A stretch of 64,000 nt of DNA from Cellulomonas sp. S1-8. Lineage in GTDB: Bacteria; Actinomycetota; Actinomycetes; Actinomycetales; Cellulomonadaceae. The translations under genes were made by a program, and so were the position numbers. The stretch lies in contig NZ_CP110806.1 in assembly GCF_026184235.1 (NCBI RefSeq), forward strand, positions 992,001 through 1,056,000, given 5' to 3'. Below are positions 15,858 through 24,508 of the stretch, piece by piece. The stretch's first letter is position 1; each line of letters starts with the position of its first letter. The notes under the pieces were generated by a model. It was not told the origin of the DNA and did not search any database. It was given only the letters and a program-made list of their open reading frames with translations.

Positions 15858-16082
15858 CTACCGGCCGGGCACACCCCTCACCAGCAGCACGGACTCGACG
15901 GCGTCGATGCGGATGCAGGGCGCCGCACCCGAGGGGCCGACGAAGATGACGTTGCCGGACAGCAGGCAGGACAGGGGGCCGACGTACTCGCCGCCCGACA
16001 GGGTCCGCACGGCCACCTCGCACCCGTCGAGGTGGCTGAGATAGGCGCGCACGCCGGCGAGCGCGGGGTCGAGCGGTTCCAT
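15858..16082 (-). CDS. Small LSm-like beta-rich protein, 74 residues
   Basis: The product contains a short helix-like start (LDPALAGVRAYLSHLDG) and then alternating beta segments: CEVAVRTLSGGEYVGPLSC, GNVIFVGPSG, APCIRIDAVESVLLV. The order helix, strand, G-containing turn, strand, and a final I-x-x-V-E-x-V segment recalls the Sm/LSm fold, although I cannot prove membership. The start ATG 16080-16082 is preceded on the minus strand by GGATAGGTT at a distance that suits a leaderless transcript. It is 90 bases downstream of the MFS gene and converges on the peptide gene. Confidence 0.6.
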   Translation of the reverse strand: MEPLDPALAGVRAYLSHLDGCEVAVRTLSGGEYVGPLSCLLSGNVIFVGPSGAAPCIRIDAVESVLLVRGVPGR

Positions 16083-16172
16083 CGAGCGAACCTATCCCGC
16101 GTGACCCGGGTGCGGCGTCGCCCGTCCCGGTGGCGTCAGGTGGTCAAGGGTGGAGCACGTGCGTCCCGGCGA

Positions 16173-17465
16173 TCACGACGCGCGCCGACGTCGCCAGACG
16201 TCACGCAGCGGCGGCACCGGTGTGCCGGCGGCGGTCAGCGCGGCCCGTGTCCGACGCCGGCTGTGGAGAACGCCGACGACGCCGACGAGCCACGGCACGA
16301 GCAGCACGGCGAACGCGGCCCGGTACGCGTCGAGCGTGTAGGTCGTCGCGCCGGCGGGGGACACGAGCTGCAGCACGACGCCGACCGCGAGCACCCCCGC
16401 GATCGTCGAGACGAAGCCGCCGGTGTTGACGAACCCGGTCGCGGTGCCGAGCGTGTCGACGGGGGAGAACGTGCGGGCGTAGTCGAGGCCGACGAGCGAC
16501 ACCGGGCCCCCGGCGCCGATGACGACCGCGAACACCACCAGCTGCTCCAGCGGCCGCGGGGTGCTCGGCACCAGCAGCCACACCCACGCCGCCAGGGTCG
16601 CCGCGGCGGACGCGAGGACGACCCACGAGCGGCGCAGCGGGTGCAGCGACGTCCACCGGCCCACCAGCGGGCCGGCCGTCATGGCGGCCAGGGTCATCGC
16701 GGTGAGCAGCAGGCCGGCCTCCGCCGGGGTGCGGCCCTGCGCGGTGACGAAGAAGGGGACGCCCCACAGCATCGCGACGACGTTGGAGGAGAAGGGCGTG
16801 ACGAAGTGCGACCAGAACCCGAGCCGCGTCCCGGCGGGCAGCGAGGCGGCGCGGACGGCGTGCACGAAGCGGTCGCGGCGCGCGTCCCCGACGGGCCGCG
16901 CCGGTCCGGGTGCGAGGCCGAGCGCCGCGGCCAGCGTGACGACGACGCCCGCGGCCGCGAGCGCGCCGAAGGTCCAGCCCCAGCCGCGGGCGTGCAGCAC
17001 CGCGGCCACGACCACGGCGGACACGATCTGCCCGGACTGGCCGACGAGCCCGGTGACCTGCACCATCACCGGGATCCGGCGGGGTGGGAACCACTCGGCG
17101 ATGAGGCGGCACGCGCTGATGAAGATCGCGGCGTCGCCCGCGCCGAGGAGCACGCGGGCGACGAGGGCCGTCGGGACGTCGTCGGCGAGCGCGAGGACCA
17201 GCTGGCCGACGGCCATGACGGCCGAGCCGGTCGTGATGAGCGCGCGTGCGCCGAACCGGTCGAGGGCGCGGCCCGCGGGGATCTGCAGGATCGCGTAGAC
17301 CGCGAGCTGCAGGACGGAGAACGAGGCGAGGCCCGTGGCACTGAGGGTGAACCGCTCGATCGCCTCGACGCCGGCGACCCCGAGCGCCGTGCGGTGGACG
17401 ACCGCCACCAGGTACGCGGCAGCGGCGACCGCCCAGACGGCGGCCGCGCTCGGGCGCCCGCGCAT
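16173..17465 (-). CDS. MFS transporter
   Basis: The 430-residue protein has twelve hydrophobic segments in two sets of six, with ALDRFGARALITTGSAVMAVGQ as the loop 2-3 signature (DRxGxR) of the major facilitator superfamily, a hydrophilic central loop (residues about 195-225) and a second-half counterpart at about VGRWTSLHPLRR. Helix five contains a glycine-rich stretch. Substrate cannot be read from sequence; the GlpT/hexuronate-like MFS branch is a possible relative. Confidence 0.82.
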   Translation of the reverse strand: MRGRPSAAAVWAVAAAAYLVAVVHRTALGVAGVEAIERFTLSATGLASFSVLQLAVYAILQIPAGRALDRFGARALITTGSAVMAVGQLVLALADDVPTALVARVLLGAGDAAIFISACRLIAEWFPPRRIPVMVQVTGLVGQSGQIVSAVVVAAVLHARGWGWTFGALAAAGVVVTLAAALGLAPGPARPVGDARRDRFVHAVRAASLPAGTRLGFWSHFVTPFSSNVVAMLWGVPFFVTAQGRTPAEAGLLLTAMTLAAMTAGPLVGRWTSLHPLRRSWVVLASAAATLAAWVWLLVPSTPRPLEQLVVFAVVIGAGGPVSLVGLDYARTFSPVDTLGTATGFVNTGGFVSTIAGVLAVGVVLQLVSPAGATTYTLDAYRAAFAVLLVPWLVGVVGVLHSRRRTRAALTAAGTPVPPLRDVWRRRRAS

Positions 17466-17602
17466 CGGGTCCTCCGTCCGTCGTCCGGGTCCAGGGTAGG
17501 CGTCGCGGACACGTCGTCCGGACGTCAGCTCTGTGAACTTTCACCTTCCGGGTGAGGCCTGGACAGTTGACCAACACCGCCGGATGTCGCACACTTGAAC
17601 CC

Positions 17603-17690
17603 GACGGTGCGTATCGCCTGCCCCCTGCGCGGTGCGCACCGTCTCATACTTCAGCATCGACGGGACGGGCCCCTGCGGCCCGTCCCGTCG
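17603..17690 (+). ncRNA. Candidate two-hairpin small RNA with C-rich loops
   Basis: Hairpin 1 pairs GACGGTGCG (17603-17611) with CGCACCGTC (17635-17643) around a loop containing CCCCCTGCG. Hairpin 2 pairs 17658-17669 with 17679-17690 (12 bp) around CCCCTGCGG and could serve as terminator. A promoter-like TTGACC - 17 - CACACT would start transcription right at hairpin 1. Two successive hairpins with C-rich loops are the hallmark of the actinobacterial 6C RNA, but the loops here have five and four consecutive Cs instead of six, so the assignment is tentative. Confidence 0.35.
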
Positions 17691-17810
17691 GTCGTTCCAC
17701 CCGCATGATTCCGGCGAAGTGCGCCCCGTTCCCCGCCCCCGCCGCCACCCGTCCGGACGCAACCCGCACGGGCACGGCGTGGCCGCCCGGGGATCCGCCC
17801 GTCCCGCGGT

Positions 17811-17816
17811 TACCGT
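17811..17816 (+). promoter_or_regulatory. -10 box, leaderless promoter of the helicase-like gene
   Basis: TACCGT ends six bases before GTG 17823, and no ribosome-binding site lies in between. Confidence 0.45.
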
Positions 17817-17822
17817 GCCAAG

Positions 17823-20800
17823 GTGACCGCTCCTGCACGCACCCCCGGCACGGGGACGCCCCCTGCCGGGACCACGCCGTCCCCCGAGGGCGACGTCGCC
17901 GCGCCGGACCGGCCCGCGACCGCGGACGGCCCGCCCGTGGCGCTCGTCGAGCCGCCGTCGCCCGCCGAGATGCTCGAGGGCGCCGTCGTCACGTGGCGCG
18001 CCGCGCTCGTCGAGGCCGCCGGCGCCTCCACGCTCGCCGACGTCGACCAGCTCGGTGACGCCGCGCTCGACCTGTCGTCCGCGCACCCGTCGGGCATGGC
18101 CCAGCTGTTCGCCGGCCGGCCCACCCGGCTGTCCAACCTCGTGCGCGAGCCCGGTGCGCTCTCCGGCGCCCGGCGTCGCGCCCGCGCCGTCAGTGCCCGC
18201 GCCGCCGGCTACACCCAGCGTTACGGCATCGCCTCGACGTCCCTGGCGATCGGCGTGGCGACCTGGACCGACCGGTCCAGCGCGGACCTCGCGTCCGACG
18301 ACGTCGGCGCGCTCGCGCACGTCACCCGCCACCCCCGCACGCCCAGCGGCCGGCCCGCCGGGTCCGACGGCCACGACACCGCCGTGCGGACCGTGCGCGC
18401 ACCGGTGCTGCTGCGGCCCGTCGGCCTGCGCGCCCGCGGCACCGGCGAGGGCGACTACGAGATCGAGCTCGAGCCCGCGATCGAGGTCAACCCCGTGCTG
18501 GCCCGTGCGCTGCGCGGCCACGGCGCCCTGCTCGACCCCGCGGCCGTCGCGCGGGGCACGTTCACCGCCTCCGGGTTCGACCCGCGCGGCGCGCTGCAGC
18601 GGCTCGCGTCGCTCGGCGAGGCCGTGCTGGAGGACTTCACGCTCGTCGAGCGCGTCGTCGTCGGCACGTTCGTCCACCCCGGGCAGGTCATCGTCGACGA
18701 CCTCGACCAGCTCGCGGGGACGCTCGAGCGGCACGACGTGATCCGCGCCCTCGCAGGTCTCGACGACGCCCGCGCGACGCTCGACGTGCCGCTCCCGCAG
18801 CCCGTCACGGGCGACCGGGACCCCGCCACGGAACGGGGCGTCGGCGACCTCGACCCCGCGCAGCAGCACGTGCTCGACGTCGTCGCGACCGGCGCCCACG
18901 TCTTCGTCGACGCCCCGACCGGCTCGGATGTCACCGGCACGCTCGCCGCGGTCGTCGCCGACGCCGCCGCCGAGGGGCGCACCGTCCTGTACGTGCCCGG
19001 GCACCGCCGCGCCGCCGTGTCGCTCGTCGACCGGCTGCGCCGCCTCGGCCTCGGGGAGATCGTGCTCGACGTCGAGCCGCACGCCGGCTGGAGGACCGCC
19101 GCCGCGCGTCGGCTGCTCGGCGCGATGACCCTCGAGCCGCCCGTCGTCGACACCGACGCCGTGCAGGCCGTGCGCGGCCCGCTGCTCGAGCACCGCGAGC
19201 GGCTGCGCGGGTACGTCGACGCGCTGCACGTGCCGCGCGAGCCGTGGGGCGTGTCCGCGTACGACGCGCTGCAGGAGCTGGCGCGCCTCACCGCGACCCG
19301 CCCGATGCCGGCGACGACCGTGCGTCTGACCCCCGACGTCGCGCGCACGCTCGACGCGGGACGCCGCACGCGGCTCGCGGCCGAGCTCGTGCGCGCCGGT
19401 GAGCTCGGCGCGTTCGCGCTGCGCCCGCAGGACACTCCCTGGTACGGCGCCGACGTGCGCACGTCCGCCGACGCGCAGGTCGTGCGCCGCCGCCTGGACC
19501 GGCTGCTCGACGTGACGCTGCCGCTGCTCGTCGAGCGCGTCGCGCAGGTCGCCGGTGAGACGGGCCTGACCCAGGCGACGACCCTCGACCAGTGGGCCGA
19601 GCAGCTGCGCATGCTCGACGGCGTGCGCGCCTCGCTCGACGTGTTCCAGCCGCTGGTCTTCGAGCGCACCGCCGCCGACCTCGTCGCCGCGACCGCCACG
19701 AAGCAGTGGCGCGAGGCGAACGACGTGCCCATGGGGTTCTGGGTGCGGCGCCGCCTGCGCAAGCAGGCCAAGGACATGCTGCGCCCCGGCAGGCCCGTCG
19801 CCGACCTGCACGGCGCGCTCATCGCGGTGCAGGAGCGCCGCAGCGTGTGGCAGGCGCACTGCCCCGCCGGCGGCTGGCCGCGCCTGCCCGAGAGCCTCGA
19901 GGTCATCGAGGACGAGCACCACGCGGTGCGGCAGGACGTCGAGGGCGTCGCCGAGGTGCTGACCTCGACACCCCTGGGCGGGCAGCTGACCTCCACGCCG
20001 TTCGACGTGCTGCGCGAGCGGCTGGCGCGGCTGCGCTCCGGCGCGTCCGCGCTGGACACGCTGCCCGAGCGGACGACCCTGCTGCACGGCCTGCGCGCCG
20101 CGGGACTCGGCGACCTCGTCGACGAGCTCGCGTCCCGTCGCGTCGAGGCCGCACAGGCGCCCGCCGAGCTCGACCTCGCGTGGTGGAGCACCGTCTTCGA
20201 GCACGTCCTGGCCGCCGACCCCGCGCTCGCCGGGTACGACGGCGCAGCGCTCGGTGAGCTGTCCGCGCGGTACGCCGTGCTCGACCGCCGGCACGTCGTC
20301 AGCCGGACCGCGCCCGTGCTCGCCACCGCCGTGGGACGCATCGCCGCAGCCGTCCGCTCGCACCGGGACCAGGCCGAGGGCTTGTTCGCCGAGCTCGTCG
20401 AGGACCGCATGACGTCGCTGCGGGACACCGTCTCGCGGTACCCCGACCTCGCGCGCCGGCTGCGTCCCGTGCTCGTCGCCGGGCCGATGCTCGTCGCGCA
20501 GGTCCTCCCCGCGTCGCGCACCGTCGACCTCGTCGTCATCGACGCCGCCGCGCACCTGCCGATCGAGGCCGCGCTGCCCGCCATCGCGCGCGGCCGCCAG
20601 GTCGTCGTCGTCGGCGACGCACGCTGCGCGTCCGGCAGCGCCGTCCGCGACCTCGCGCGCGTCCTGCCGTCCGTCGCGCTGCACGCCGACGCCTCACGCC
20701 GCGACCCGTACCTGACGCGGTTCCTCGCCGAGCACGGCTACGAGGGCGTGCTCGTCCCGACGCCGCTGCCCGCGTCGCACCCGCTGGTCACCCTCGAGAC

Positions 20801-22379
20801 CGTCGACGGCACCGGCATGCCCGACCCGGCGACCAGCATGGTCGACTCCACGGCCGTCGAGGTCGAGCGGGTCCTCGAGCTCGTCGTCGAGCACGTCCTG
20901 CAGCACCCCGAGGAGTCGCTCGCCGTCGTCACCCTGACCCCCCGGCACGCCGACGCCGTCCGCGAGACGGTCCTGGCCGAGGTGCGCGACAACCCCGCGC
21001 TCGCCGCGTTCTTCGACGCCGCACGGCCCGACCCGTTCCTCGTCGTCGACGTCGCGAACGTCGGCGGCCTGCGACGCGACGCCGTCATCCTGTCCGTCGG
21101 CCTGGGACGCACCCCGCACCGGCGCGTCCTGCACACGTTCGGCCCCGTCAGCCGGCCCGGCGGGGACGCGCTGCTGCTCGACGCCCTGGGCTCGACCCGG
21201 CACCGGCTGACCGTCGTCGCGGCCTTCGGCGCCGACGACCTCGACCCCGAGCGCCTGCGCGGCCCCGGCCCGCTGCTGCTGACCGACGTCCTGCGGTTCG
21301 CGGCCGAGCGCGGCGCGCAGGCCGCCGGCCACGCCGCGACCGAGCGCCCGACCGGCGGCCCCGACCCCGACCGTCTCGTGCTGGACCTCGCCGAGCGGCT
21401 GTGGCGCCACGGCCTCGTCGTCGACGTCGACCACGGCGTGACCGGCGGTGCCCGCATCCCGCTCGTCGTGGGCCACCCCGACCTCCCCGACGAGATGCTC
21501 GTCGCGGTGCTCACGGACGACGCCGCGTACGTCGGTGAACCGAGCGTGCGCGTGCGCGACCGCCTCGTCGGCGACCGGCTCGCGCAGCTGGGCTGGTCGG
21601 TCGTGCGGGTGTGGTCCGCCGCCGCGTTCCTCGACCCCCAGGCGGAGGTCGACCGCATCCGCCGCACCGTGCACGAGGCGCTCGTGCAGCGGCTGCCCGA
21701 CGCCGCCGCACCGGCGCCCTCCACCGTGACGGCCGTGCCGGTGCACGTCGACGACGACGAGGAGAGCGCACCGGTGCGCCCCTACGTCGCGCAGCGTCCC
21801 CTGACCGGCGCCGTGCCGGTGGTGCGTCCCGCGACCGGCGCCGTGCCGGTGGCGGGGGGTGCGAGCGGTGGTGCCGCGGTGGTGCGGACCCCGACGGGAG
21901 CCGTGCCCGTGGTCCGGACCCCGACGGAGCCCCAGGTGCGTCCGGCGACCGGGGCCGTGCCGGTGGTGCGGACGCCCACGGGCGTGACGCCCGTCGTCGC
22001 GACCGGGGCGGCGCGCGCGCCGCAGACGGGCGCGACGCCGGTGGCCCCGACCCCGGTGGCCCCGACGAGCGGACCGACCGCGGCCGGGCCGTCGGCCGGT
22101 CCGGTGCAGACCGAGGCGTTCATGGACACCCCCGCGTCGGGCGAGCAGCTCGCGCTGCCCGTGCGGACCGCGACCCGCCCCGACGTGCGGGCCGGGCTGC
22201 CGATCAACGCGTACAGCGACGACCAGCTGGACGACCTGGTGCGGTGGCTGCGGTCCGACGGCGCCGAGCACACCCGGGACCAGCTGGCCGACGACCTGCG
22301 CGCGGAGCTGGGCATCACGCGTCGGAGCCACCGCGTCGACTCGGCGGTCCGTGCCGCGGTCATGCGCGCCTTCAGCTGA
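17823..22379 (+). CDS. Large helicase-like protein with degenerate SF1 motifs and C-terminal nuclease-like fold
   Basis: The 1518-residue protein resembles the DUF4011-type superfamily 1 helicases fused to a restriction-endonuclease-like domain. Residues about 130-330 match the N-terminal region, the ATPase core runs from about 340 to 1160, and the nuclease-like part is at about 1190-1290 (VRVRDRLVGDRLAQLGWSVVRVWS). The key motifs are altered: the Walker A position reads DAPTGSDVTGT (no Lys, about residue 360), the Walker B position reads VVIDAAAHLP (DEAS-type Glu missing, about 902), and the QGDERD and NVAxTRA motifs near 1080-1140 are lost. Residues about 1330-1410 are TGAVPVVR-type repeats, and the C-terminal 55 residues look like a small helical domain. 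It is probably not an active helicase and may be a scaffold. Confidence 0.78.
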   Translation: MTAPARTPGTGTPPAGTTPSPEGDVAAPDRPATADGPPVALVEPPSPAEMLEGAVVTWRAALVEAAGASTLADVDQLGDAALDLSSAHPSGMAQLFAGRPTRLSNLVREPGALSGARRRARAVSARAAGYTQRYGIASTSLAIGVATWTDRSSADLASDDVGALAHVTRHPRTPSGRPAGSDGHDTAVRTVRAPVLLRPVGLRARGTGEGDYEIELEPAIEVNPVLARALRGHGALLDPAAVARGTFTASGFDPRGALQRLASLGEAVLEDFTLVERVVVGTFVHPGQVIVDDLDQLAGTLERHDVIRALAGLDDARATLDVPLPQPVTGDRDPATERGVGDLDPAQQHVLDVVATGAHVFVDAPTGSDVTGTLAAVVADAAAEGRTVLYVPGHRRAAVSLVDRLRRLGLGEIVLDVEPHAGWRTAAARRLLGAMTLEPPVVDTDAVQAVRGPLLEHRERLRGYVDALHVPREPWGVSAYDALQELARLTATRPMPATTVRLTPDVARTLDAGRRTRLAAELVRAGELGAFALRPQDTPWYGADVRTSADAQVVRRRLDRLLDVTLPLLVERVAQVAGETGLTQATTLDQWAEQLRMLDGVRASLDVFQPLVFERTAADLVAATATKQWREANDVPMGFWVRRRLRKQAKDMLRPGRPVADLHGALIAVQERRSVWQAHCPAGGWPRLPESLEVIEDEHHAVRQDVEGVAEVLTSTPLGGQLTSTPFDVLRERLARLRSGASALDTLPERTTLLHGLRAAGLGDLVDELASRRVEAAQAPAELDLAWWSTVFEHVLAADPALAGYDGAALGELSARYAVLDRRHVVSRTAPVLATAVGRIAAAVRSHRDQAEGLFAELVEDRMTSLRDTVSRYPDLARRLRPVLVAGPMLVAQVLPASRTVDLVVIDAAAHLPIEAALPAIARGRQVVVVGDARCASGSAVRDLARVLPSVALHADASRRDPYLTRFLAEHGYEGVLVPTPLPASHPLVTLETVDGTGMPDPATSMVDSTAVEVERVLELVVEHVLQHPEESLAVVTLTPRHADAVRETVLAEVRDNPALAAFFDAARPDPFLVVDVANVGGLRRDAVILSVGLGRTPHRRVLHTFGPVSRPGGDALLLDALGSTRHRLTVVAAFGADDLDPERLRGPGPLLLTDVLRFAAERGAQAAGHAATERPTGGPDPDRLVLDLAERLWRHGLVVDVDHGVTGGARIPLVVGHPDLPDEMLVAVLTDDAAYVGEPSVRVRDRLVGDRLAQLGWSVVRVWSAAAFLDPQAEVDRIRRTVHEALVQRLPDAAAPAPSTVTAVPVHVDDDEESAPVRPYVAQRPLTGAVPVVRPATGAVPVAGGASGGAAVVRTPTGAVPVVRTPTEPQVRPATGAVPVVRTPTGVTPVVATGAARAPQTGATPVAPTPVAPTSGPTAAGPSAGPVQTEAFMDTPASGEQLALPVRTATRPDVRAGLPINAYSDDQLDDLVRWLRSDGAEHTRDQLADDLRAELGITRRSHRVDSAVRAAVMRAFS
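21807..22060 (+). repeat. Imperfect repeats encoding TGAVPVVR-type units
   Basis: Within the helicase-like gene about six imperfect copies of a 24-30-bp unit encode (P/T)-TGAVPVVRTP. The segment is Pro/Thr/Val-rich and is expected to be an unstructured linker before the small C-terminal domain. Confidence 0.7.
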
Positions 22380-22494
22380 CCGACGGCTCGGCTCACGTCG
22401 AGCACGTCGCGGATGGCATCCTTCGACCCGCGACGGCGTCCCGTGTCCACGGTGCGGGATGCGGTGCCGTCGAGATCGGCCCTGGGCACCGATA

Positions 22495-22561
22495 CGGCGG
22501 TCGTCCGGTGACTCAGCCCGGTCTCGCCGACGAGCCGTCCCACCGACGGGGACGACCGCCG
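22495..22561. repeat. 12-bp inverted repeat, wide loop
   Basis: CGGCGGTCGTCC (22495-22506) pairs with GGACGACCGCCG (22550-22561), 43 bases apart. It lies between the helicase-like gene and the next small gene and may help end transcription or contain a regulatory site. Confidence 0.35.
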
Positions 22562-22608
22562 GGGGAGCGGTGGCACCGGGGCGGTGGCGGGTGCGCGAGG
22601 ATCGGTGC

Positions 22609-22932
22609 ATGAGCAGTGCACCGCGTCGGCCGCGTCGGGCCGTGCGACCGCCCGGGACGGTCGGCAGCGACGAGTCGGTGCTGCGGTCGGTGCTGCCGTC
22701 CGCACCGACCGTGATCCCGGCTGAGCCAGCGACGAGACCGGCCGGCCCGGACGAGCCGCTCGGTGCGGACCCGGGGTCGACCGGTTCGCGACCGGCCTCG
22801 GCCGGACCCGACGCGGTCGACGACCCGTGGCAGGCGATGCGGTCCGCCGACGACACCGACGGTGGCTGGGGTCGCGAGGAGCCCACGTCGGACGACGACC
22901 GCCTGCGACGCGAGAAGCCGCCGCACTGGTGA
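22609..22932 (+). CDS. Hypothetical disordered protein, 107 residues
   Basis: The product from ATG 22609 is rich in Pro, Ala, Asp and Arg and has no hydrophobic core. A short conserved-looking motif, DDPWQAMRSADDTDGGWGREEP, sits at residues about 70-92, the end is KPPHW. I do not recognise it. Its stop codon lies in the loop of a hairpin shared with the convergent mscL gene. Confidence 0.6.
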   Translation: MSSAPRRPRRAVRPPGTVGSDESVLRSVLPSAPTVIPAEPATRPAGPDEPLGADPGSTGSRPASAGPDAVDDPWQAMRSADDTDGGWGREEPTSDDDRLRREKPPHW

Positions 22933-22948
22933 GTGCGACGGCTTCTCG
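22911..22948. terminator. Bidirectional terminator hairpin
   Basis: A 10-bp outer stem (22911-22920 with 22939-22948), one mismatch, and a 5-bp inner stem (22922-22926 with 22933-22937) enclose a 6-base loop that holds the TGA of the upstream small gene. It serves the convergent pair hypothetical gene and mscL. Confidence 0.7.
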
Positions 22949-22968
22949 ACGACGGTGGAGCCTGTGAC

Positions 22969-23628
22969 TCAGCCGCCGGGCGGGATGCTCGGTGGCGCAC
23001 CGGGCGTCGGCGGTGTCCCGGGAGTCCGCGGCGGACCGGCCGCCGGCGACGTGCTCGTCCCGGGCACGGTGCTGCCCTGGCCGCCGGTGGTCGGCGTCGT
23101 GTCGTTGAGGATCGCCGGCGAGGGCCGCTGCGCGAGCAGGTCGCGGATCTCCTGGAGCAGCAGGATGTCCTCGGACGGGGCGGCGGGCTCGTCCTCCTCG
23201 CCCTTCTTGCGGCGGGCGGCGAGCGCGTTGAGCGGCAGCACGATCAGGAAGTAGATGGCCGCGGCGGTGATGAGGAACTGCAGGAGCGCGTTGAGGATGA
23301 CACCGACCTGGATCGCGGCGACGGGGTCCTCGCCCGGACCCGGGTCGCGCCACGTGTAGGGCCCGATGTTCCAGACGTTCTCGAGGTCCGGCTTGCCGAA
23401 GATCCAGCCGATCAGCGGGCTGATCAGCCCGTTCTGGATCGCGGCGATGACCTGGGTGAACGCCGCACCGACGACCACGCCGACCGCCAGCTCGATGGCG
23501 TTGCCGCGCGAGACGAAGTCCTTGAACCCCTGCAGCACCTTCGCCATGCCCGTGACCTGGGGGCTGCCGCCCACGGCCCTGATCCGTTCGCCTGCGCCAC
23601 GCAGACCACCGCGCACGTCGTCCGACAT
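22969..23628 (-). CDS. mscL: Large-conductance mechanosensitive channel MscL
   Basis: The protein has 219 residues from ATG 23626-23628, preceded by GGAGGT. The MscL core begins at MAKVLQGFKDFVSRGNAIELAVGVVVGAAFTQVI (first helix) and continues to the second membrane helix ALLQFLITAAAIYFLIVLPLNAL, and a cytoplasmic helix EDILLLQEIRDLL follows. MscL is a homopentameric safety valve opened by membrane tension during osmotic downshock. The N-terminal 27 residues before MAKV and the Pro/Thr-rich 45-residue tail exceed the usual length of about 136; MAKV is an alternative start. Confidence 0.9.
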   Translation of the reverse strand: MSDDVRGGLRGAGERIRAVGGSPQVTGMAKVLQGFKDFVSRGNAIELAVGVVVGAAFTQVIAAIQNGLISPLIGWIFGKPDLENVWNIGPYTWRDPGPGEDPVAAIQVGVILNALLQFLITAAAIYFLIVLPLNALAARRKKGEEDEPAAPSEDILLLQEIRDLLAQRPSPAILNDTTPTTGGQGSTVPGTSTSPAAGPPRTPGTPPTPGAPPSIPPGG

Positions 23629-23674
23629 CCGACCTCCCGCATCAGGGCACACCGCTTCGACGACCTCGCGCAGA

Positions 23675-24385
23675 TCATGGCACGACCACGGCGACCAGCC
23701 GGGAGGACACGGACGCCTCCGCGATCCGCACGGCCTCGGCCGGCGTGACGGCGACGAGCACGGGTGGGCCGTCGTCCGCGGCGGCACCACCGCTCAGCAG
23801 GCCGGCCGTCGTCGACGTGTCCGCCGGGGCGGGGCGGACCAGCGCCCGGCGGGCCACGGTCTCGCCCGGGCCGCCCTCGAGCCGCGCGGCGACGAGGTCG
23901 AGGTGCAGTCCGGGCTCGAGCAGGTCCGCGACCGCGGCGTCGTCGAGACGGACCGCGACGACGACCGTGCCGGGCGGCCCGGTGAGGGTGGAGTCGGCCA
24001 GCAGGGCGGGCGTCAGCGGCAGACGGGCCGGCAGGTCGACCGCGGTGACCCGACCGGCCGCGTCGCCGGTCCGCGGCAGCGCACCGGCGGGTGCCACGCC
24101 CGGAGGGACGTCGACGACCTCCAGGTCGGCGGCGACCAGAGCGGACCCGGCCGCCACGTCCCGCGCGAGGACGACCACCGGCACGCTCGCCGCGGGCGGT
24201 GGCCGGAGCGTGTGGACGGTGACCCCGGCGGCGATCCCCAGGAACAGCGCCGCGACAGCGAACCGCGTCCGCCAGGCGAGCGCCCGCACACGCAGCCGCG
24301 TCGGCGGCCGGCCGTGCGGCAGCGGCGGGGGGCGTGAGGCGGCGGCGTCGTGCCGCGGTGACACCGCAGCGGTCAGGAGGGCCAT
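23675..24385 (-). CDS. SAF-domain protein (CpaB/RcpC-like)
   Basis: The 236-residue protein has a basic N-terminus, one membrane helix (FAVAALFLGIAAGVTVHTL, residues about 43-61) and a SAF domain in the outer part (VVVLARDVAAGSALVAADLEVVDVPPGVAP). The family includes CpaB/RcpC of Flp pilus assembly and simple SAF proteins of actinobacteria; no pilus genes are near. Its position just upstream of mscL, 46 bases apart, is the usual actinobacterial arrangement. Confidence 0.72.
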   Translation of the reverse strand: MALLTAAVSPRHDAAASRPPPLPHGRPPTRLRVRALAWRTRFAVAALFLGIAAGVTVHTLRPPPAASVPVVVLARDVAAGSALVAADLEVVDVPPGVAPAGALPRTGDAAGRVTAVDLPARLPLTPALLADSTLTGPPGTVVVAVRLDDAAVADLLEPGLHLDLVAARLEGGPGETVARRALVRPAPADTSTTAGLLSGGAAADDGPPVLVAVTPAEAVRIAEASVSSRLVAVVVP

Positions 24386-24508
24386 GCCGCGACGCTAGGC
24401 GCGCGGCGGGCCGGCCGTGGGGGTGCGCGTCAGACCTGTGGACGCACCCGACGTGCGGTGGTGCTGTGGGCGGCTCGCGTCAGGAGGTGCCGCGGGCGCC
24501 GTCGCGCG

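Larger units (their letters stand above)
17466..17822. other. Gene-free divergent region with candidate RNA and promoters
   Basis: This 357-base region separates the MFS gene (minus) from the helicase-like gene (plus). It contains a TTGACC (17567-17572) followed after 17 bases by CACACT, then two strong hairpins (see next entry), then 130 bases of C-rich sequence without structure that I can name, and TACCGT (17811-17816) six bases before the helicase-like start codon. Confidence 0.6.

Noticed and set aside
17541-20684. 1047-codon open frame on the minus strand
   Set aside because: It is antisense to the helicase-like gene, Arg/Gly/Val-rich without any domain, and arises from the high GC content in the third codon position of the real gene. 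The same holds for the long frames at 3030-4610, 7363-8937, 42009-44750 and 60793-63948 on the minus strand.
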